DNA from: an uncultured Flavobacteriales bacterium
Lineage (GTDB): Bacteria; Bacteroidota; Bacteroidia; Flavobacteriales_D; Parvicellaceae
Direction of reading: 5' to 3'
Length of the DNA: 10,567 nucleotides
Assembly: GCA_938084875.1 (NCBI GenBank)
Contig: CALKFX010000184.1
Coordinates: 1-10,567, forward strand
Shown: piece by piece, positions 6,671-10,567 of the stretch
How the letters are laid out: every line of letters begins with the position of its first letter
How positions within the stretch are numbered: position 1 is the stretch's first letter
Translations under genes and position numbers: made by a program
The notes under the pieces: model-generated
Database searches by the model: none
Seen by the model: only the letters and a program-made list of their open reading frames with translations
What the model was told of the DNA's origin: nothing

Positions 6671-8082
6671 AACTCTGCATTGTTTGGTGTTCTGGGGAAT
6701 GGAATAACATCTCTTATATTGGTCATTCCAGTAACGAACATCATTAGCCTTTCAAATCCAAGTCCAAAACCAGCATGAGGAACAGATCCAAATTTTCTAG
6801 TCTCTAGATACCACCAAATAGCATCTTCTGGTATTTTAAACTCTTTACATTTTTTTTGTAAAACTTCGTATCTTTCCTCTCTTTGAGACCCTCCTATAAT
6901 TTCTCCAATCCCAGGAAATAATATATCCATTGCCGCAACAGTTTTACCATCGTCATTTTCGCGCATATAAAATGCTTTTATGCTGGCGGGGTAATCTACT
7001 ATTACTACTGGTTTTTTGAAGTGTTTTTCTACTAAAAACTTTTCGTGTTCACTTTGTAGGTCAACACCCCATTCTATTGGGTATTTAAATTTTTTCTTTT
7101 TATTTGGTTTTGATCTTTCTAGAATGTTTATTGCCTCGGTGTAAGAGATTCTTTCAAATTTATTACTTGAGACCATTTTCATCCTTTCTATCAAAGACAA
7201 TTCGTTTCTTTTTTCTTTCGGAAGTTGCTCCTCTTCTTTAAGCGCTCTTTCATTCAAAAATTTTAAATCTTCTTGACATTTATCCAAAGCATAATTAATT
7301 AGATATTTTAAAAAATCTTCTCCTAAATCTATATCGTCATTTATGTCTGCGAAAGCAATTTCAGGCTCAACCATCCAAAATTCAGCTAAATGCCTTGTTG
7401 TGTTTGAGTTTTCAGCTCTAAAGGTTGGGCCAAAAGTATAGGCTTTTCCAAGTGCTAAAGCTGCAAGCTCTGCTTCCAGCTGTCCTGAAACCGTTAAATG
7501 GGTCGGCTTACCAAAAAAGTCTTGAGAATTGTCTACTTCTTTCTTACCTAAAGGCAAAGTGGTTACTCTAAATGTCTCCCCTGCTCCTTCAGCATCAGTG
7601 CCGGTAATGATAGGGGTGTGGATGTAGAAAAAACCCTTGTCATTAAAATATTTATGAATGGCGAAAGACATGTGGTGCCTAATTCTAAAAACTGCTCCAA
7701 ATAAGTTGGTTCTCATCCTTAAATGACCCTGTTCTCTTAGTTTTTCTAAGGAATGTTTCTTGGGTTGTAAAATTGTTTTTTGGAGTTCTTCTGGGTTGGA
7801 GTTTCCAATAATTCTAATTTCATTTGCAGAAATTTCTGTTTTTTGACCACCCCCAAGAGACTCAACAAGAGGGCCGCTGACCCATATAGAAGCCCCTGTG
7901 TTTAATCCATTGATTGTCTCTATGTCAAAGTTGTCAGGATCAATAACTACTTGAAGGCTAGCCATACAAGATCCGTCATTTAAGGAAATAAATTTGTTGG
8001 CCCTGAAAGACCTAACCCACCCACTAACTTCTATTTTTTTGGCAGGCTCCATTTTAATTACATCTACAATCCTATTAGACAT
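6667..8082 (-). CDS. asnS: Asparagine--tRNA ligase (AsnRS)
   Basis: This enzyme charges tRNA-Asn with asparagine using ATP in the cytoplasm. The 471-residue length is normal for the family. The N-terminal OB-fold anticodon-binding domain spans about 15-95 (IEVSGWVRSFR, then SLQVVIDP). The class IIb catalytic core follows, with motif 2 at 221-241 (FRAENSNTTRHLAEFWMVEP), the GIGEIIGGSQREER segment at 391-404 and motif 3 in GFGLGFERLMMFVTG at 438-452. The C-terminus NIRDVIPFPRTPNNAEF is typical of AsnRS, and the Asn-type motif 2 with H231 separates it from AspRS. An insert rich in Lys and Glu (about 280-330) is usual in Bacteroidota AsnRS. It is divergent from the tetR gene across an 84-bp spacer and convergent with the MORN gene, leaving no room for a dedicated terminator. 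Confidence 0.98.
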   Translation of the reverse strand: MSNRIVDVIKMEPAKKIEVSGWVRSFRANKFISLNDGSCMASLQVVIDPDNFDIETINGLNTGASIWVSGPLVESLGGGQKTEISANEIRIIGNSNPEELQKTILQPKKHSLEKLREQGHLRMRTNLFGAVFRIRHHMSFAIHKYFNDKGFFYIHTPIITGTDAEGAGETFRVTTLPLGKKEVDNSQDFFGKPTHLTVSGQLEAELAALALGKAYTFGPTFRAENSNTTRHLAEFWMVEPEIAFADINDDIDLGEDFLKYLINYALDKCQEDLKFLNERALKEEEQLPKEKRNELSLIERMKMVSSNKFERISYTEAINILERSKPNKKKKFKYPIEWGVDLQSEHEKFLVEKHFKKPVVIVDYPASIKAFYMRENDDGKTVAAMDILFPGIGEIIGGSQREERYEVLQKKCKEFKIPEDAIWWYLETRKFGSVPHAGFGLGFERLMMFVTGMTNIRDVIPFPRTPNNAEF

Positions 8083-8166
8083 CTGTTAAGTTTTTATATA
8101 AAATTACCGCGGGAAACTTTTTATATTAAAATAGTTTCTTTAGTTTCGTGCACTAATTTTAAGCTA
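8083..8166. promoter_or_regulatory. Divergent asnS / tetR promoter region
   Basis: This 84-bp spacer must carry the promoters for asnS (leftward) and for the tetR-tolC-adaptor operon (rightward). TAGTTTCG at 8141-8148 is one mismatch from the Bacteroidota -7 element TAnnTTTG on the plus strand, but no clear -33 TTG lies upstream of it. There is no Shine-Dalgarno before the TTG start of tetR. Confidence 0.5.
8113..8156. promoter_or_regulatory. Candidate TetR operator cluster
   Basis: Two neighbouring dyads lie just upstream of tetR. The first, 8113-8138, is a 26-base imperfect palindrome with arms GAAACT and AGTTTC; 10 of its 13 position pairs are complementary by hand count. The second, 8140-8156, has arms TTAGT and ACTAA and a GTGCAC core at 8148-8153. 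TAGTTTC is also directly repeated at 8132-8138 and 8141-8147, nine bases apart. TetR-family regulators usually bind such dyads over their own promoters, so autoregulation of the efflux operon is a reasonable inference. Confidence 0.45.
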
Positions 8167-8778
8167 TTGACAAAAATAACAGAAATTTGTGACCGAGTTC
8201 AGCTTTTATTCCAAGAATATGGAATAAGGAGCTTAACAATGGATGATATAGCCAATAAATTGGGGTGTTCCAAGAAAACTCTTTATGTTTTTTTTGAAAA
8301 TAGAAAAGACCTTGTTCTAAAGGTAATTTCTAACGACATGAACAAGCACGAGCTTGACATAAACAATGTTATTGCTAATAAGCTTCATCCAATTGAAGAA
8401 ATATTGAGTTTAAATGTAATTGCTATTAACAAGCTAAAAATATGTCATCCTTCTTTTCAGAATGACTTAAAGAAATACTACCCTAAATCATGGGAAATTT
8501 TTGATAGAAACAACAAACAGCTAACCTACAAAATCTGCATTAAAAACCTCAAAAAAGGGATAAAAAATGGATGCTACAGAGAAGATATCAACCCCGAAAT
8601 AATGTCTAAAATATTTTCTGAAAAAATAGAGCTTGTTTTCAATGGGTTGCTTTTTAAAGCTAATGATGTTTCTTTTTCTGAAGTTTTCAATGAAATGATA
8701 AGCCATTACATTTTGGGAATTGTAAATGAATATGGTCGTGAATATTATTTAAACCTGCAAAACAAACCAACTACATGA
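8167..8778 (+). CDS. TetR/AcrR-family transcriptional regulator of the efflux operon
   Basis: This 203-residue regulator has the family's N-terminal helix-turn-helix at about 23-45 (LTMDDIANKLGCSKKTLYVF) followed by FENRKDLV. The C-terminal helices (about 55-200) form the ligand-binding and dimerisation part; their ligand cannot be read from sequence. The start is TTG 8167. No ATG, GTG or other TTG occurs in frame in the spacer upstream, and the first internal ATG (codon 25) would cut into the DNA-binding domain, so TTG is the best choice. The stop overlaps the tolC-like start (ATGA, 8775-8778), so regulator and pump parts are made from one message. The likely role is repression of this operon, relieved by a pump substrate. 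Confidence 0.9.
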   Translation: MTKITEICDRVQLLFQEYGIRSLTMDDIANKLGCSKKTLYVFFENRKDLVLKVISNDMNKHELDINNVIANKLHPIEEILSLNVIAINKLKICHPSFQNDLKKYYPKSWEIFDRNNKQLTYKICIKNLKKGIKNGCYREDINPEIMSKIFSEKIELVFNGLLFKANDVSFSEVFNEMISHYILGIVNEYGREYYLNLQNKPTT

Positions 8779-10103
8779 AGCATCTCTTTAATATAATAAT
8801 TTTATTGTTTTCATATGTAAATATGATTGGTCAAGAGTTTAATAGTAAAACTCTATTTGAATATGCAAAAGCAAACAGCCCCCAACTAAAAAATGCTTCT
8901 TTAGATGTTTTCTTGTCGGACGAAAAAATAAAAGAAATTAAATCTACAGGACTGCCAAAAATAAATGGAGAATTAAGTTTTCAAAACTTTATAAATGTCC
9001 CAACAACTGTAGTAGGAGCAAATACTTTTGACCCAACTGCAAGCCCAAATGAATTAATAGGATTGGCTTTTGGCACCCCGTTCAATGCAAACTACAGTTT
9101 GCAAGCAAGTCAGCTGATTTTTAGTTTTAGTTATTTATATGCAGTAAAAGCTGCTAAAAACCTAAACGAACTTGCTAGGCTCTCCTTGGTTCAAAAACAC
9201 GAAACTCTATTTGAGTCTATTCAGATAAATCTTGCTCAAGTAATTTTAATTAAGAAACAAAAAAAATTAGTGCTTGAAAACATTAAAGAGCTGGACTCAC
9301 TAAAGAAAAAAACAAATAGTTTAATTTCAAACGGCTTGTTGGAGAAAACAGCAATTAATGACTTGATTGTAATGGAGCTAGATCTTAAAAATGGGGTGGA
9401 ACAATTAAATTCAAATGAAGAGTTGGCTCTTTTATCTCTAAAGTCAAAAATAGGCTACCCGCTAGATAGCAATATTTACTTAATTAAAAATTTTGAACTA
9501 GATAACGATACTAGCTACGTTAACAAAAATAAACTCAATCCAAAAACAAGTATAGCAGTGCAACTGATTGAGCAAAGCATTTTGCTAAACGAGCTAAACC
9601 TAAAGGCTACTAAAAGCGAGGGCTATCCGTCCATATTTGGGTTTTTTAACCAACAGCATATGGCAATGAGAAATAGTTTTGACTTCTTTGATGCAAATAA
9701 GAATTGGTATCCTTCTACCCTATGGGGGATAAACGTTAAAATACCTATTTACAACAGCGGAGAGGGAGCAGCGAAAAACAAACAAAAAGAATTAGAGCTT
9801 CTTAAGGCAAAAAATGAATTAATTGATATTGAAAATCAAATAATTTCACTGTTTGCCCTCTTAAAAAACAATAATAAAAATGCCCTTTCCAGTTACAATG
9901 ATCAAAAAATAAAAGTTGATTTAGTTGAAACTGTTTACAGCAATGAAGAAAAAAAGTTGTCCTATGGCGCGTCTAACTCCTTAATTATTTATCAAAGAAA
10001 AATGCAGCTTTTACAGACAAAACAAGCTTTAATTCAAAAAGAATACGAATTATATAAGTCTGAAGTTCAATTAAAAACACATACTAACCCCATGCAATTA
10101 TGA
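8775..10103 (+). CDS. TolC-family outer-membrane efflux protein
   Basis: This 442-residue protein is the outer-membrane exit duct of a tripartite efflux pump. A signal peptide covers about 1-19 (ending MIGQ). The mature start FNSKTLFEYAKANSPQLKNA is the usual opening of the OEP family. Two similar halves follow, with long alpha-helical coiled-coil stretches (about 125-215 and 330-435), as in TolC. The segment IPIYNSGEGAAKNKQKELEL (about 325-344) matches the conserved entry to the second helical hairpin. There is no lipoprotein cysteine. The start overlaps the tetR stop and the stop overlaps the adaptor start, both as ATGA, so the three genes form a tightly coupled operon. An RND (AcrB-type) transporter gene is expected beyond the right edge. 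Confidence 0.94.
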   Translation: MKHLFNIIILLFSYVNMIGQEFNSKTLFEYAKANSPQLKNASLDVFLSDEKIKEIKSTGLPKINGELSFQNFINVPTTVVGANTFDPTASPNELIGLAFGTPFNANYSLQASQLIFSFSYLYAVKAAKNLNELARLSLVQKHETLFESIQINLAQVILIKKQKKLVLENIKELDSLKKKTNSLISNGLLEKTAINDLIVMELDLKNGVEQLNSNEELALLSLKSKIGYPLDSNIYLIKNFELDNDTSYVNKNKLNPKTSIAVQLIEQSILLNELNLKATKSEGYPSIFGFFNQQHMAMRNSFDFFDANKNWYPSTLWGINVKIPIYNSGEGAAKNKQKELELLKAKNELIDIENQIISLFALLKNNNKNALSSYNDQKIKVDLVETVYSNEEKKLSYGASNSLIIYQRKMQLLQTKQALIQKEYELYKSEVQLKTHTNPMQL

Positions 10104-10567
10104 AAAAATTAATCTGGTTAACATTATTAGCTTTTGCTTCCTGTAGCGGCGATGAAACAACTAGTGCCGAGCCATTAGAAAAAGAAAGTTTTGAAGTTAA
10201 AAAGCCATTAATTTCTGTTATTAAAGTTGAAAAGAAAACATTTAAAGATTTTTTCAAAGCCCAGGGAAGTGTGGTTAGCAAAAAAATGGCCTACGTAAAG
10301 CCAGAGATAAATGGTGCAATTGAAAAGGTTCATATTACAGAAGGTGAGTACGTAGAAAAAGGGCAAGCTCTTTTTACTGTATCAACAGATTTATTTAATG
10401 CCCAAATTGCTGAAATAAATGAACAGATTTCATTTGCAGAGTATGTTTTTAACAAACAAAAAACAATGTTTGAGGATGGTGTAACAACAGAAATTCAGCT
10501 AAAAGAAGCAGAAAGCGGCTTAAACAGGGCAAAAAAAGCTAAAAATACATTACTAACTCAAATTGAA
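10100..10567 (+). CDS. Periplasmic adaptor (membrane fusion) lipoprotein of an efflux pump, N-terminal part
   Basis: The first 156 codons are present and the gene runs off the right edge with no stop. ATG 10100 overlaps the tolC-like stop. Residues 1-15 are a lipoprotein signal (MKKLIWLTLLAFASC) with the cysteine at 15 followed by SGDE, like the surface or periplasmic lipoprotein signals common in Bacteroidota. The lipobox is somewhat relaxed (FAS before Cys). A barrel-sandwich (biotinyl-lipoyl-like) half follows at about 65-95: KPEINGAIEKVHITEGEYVE, then KGQALFTVST. A helical hairpin then begins (AQIAEINEQISFAEYVFNKQ) and reaches the edge. This order is that of HlyD/AcrA-type adaptors, which link an inner-membrane RND pump to TolC. 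The substrate is unknown. Confidence 0.93.
   Translation, partial: MKKLIWLTLLAFASCSGDETTSAEPLEKESFEVKKPLISVIKVEKKTFKDFFKAQGSVVSKKMAYVKPEINGAIEKVHITEGEYVEKGQALFTVSTDLFNAQIAEINEQISFAEYVFNKQKTMFEDGVTTEIQLKEAESGLNRAKKAKNTLLTQIE

Noticed and set aside
10084..10281. Minus-strand open frame of 65 codons at the tolC/adaptor junction
   Set aside because: It is antisense to the start of a clear adaptor lipoprotein gene.

Overview
This window looks like part of an AT-rich Bacteroidota chromosome, most probably Flavobacteriales. The evidence is the Bacteroidota-style RpoN N-terminus and AsnRS, a lipoprotein signal with Ser/Gly/Asp/Glu after the cysteine, almost no Shine-Dalgarno sequences, and very AT-rich spacers. 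The taxonomic call is an inference from style, not from a marker search.

Layout, left to right. The left edge holds the first 49 codons of rpoN (sigma-54), on the minus strand. Next comes a minus-strand block, read right to left: a 218-aa secreted Ala/Gly/Thr-rich protein (3885-4541), a related 173-aa secreted protein (3267-3788), and a 1007-aa outer-membrane beta-barrel protein with Ig-like domains at both ends (244-3267). A 217-bp divergent spacer of about 16% GC separates this block from a plus-strand pair: a PapD-like two-domain periplasmic chaperone (4759-5571) and an overlapping secreted MORN-repeat protein (5522-6670). Then come asnS on the minus strand (6667-8082) and a divergent plus-strand efflux operon. 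That operon encodes a TetR regulator starting at TTG (8167-8778), a TolC-type outer-membrane protein (8775-10103) and a periplasmic adaptor lipoprotein cut by the right edge (10100-10567).

Main interpretation. The genes from 244 to 5571 have the parts list of a chaperone-usher surface-fibre system: two secreted subunits sharing conserved blocks and a strand-like C-terminus, a PapD-like chaperone, and a large outer-membrane barrel with accessory beta-sandwich domains. None of them looks like a textbook Fim/Pap protein. I read the block as a candidate divergent Bacteroidota chaperone-usher-like system, possibly with the MORN-repeat protein as an accessory. The block separates asnS from rpoN, which I recall as close neighbours in many Flavobacteriia, so it may be an accessory insertion. 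A hairpin between the two subunit genes could set their expression ratio.

The efflux operon is conventional. Its three genes are joined by ATGA overlaps, and a cluster of inverted and direct repeats upstream of tetR is a plausible autoregulatory operator. No rRNA, tRNA, CRISPR array, insertion sequence or phage gene was seen. No gene-free stretch exceeds 300 bases.
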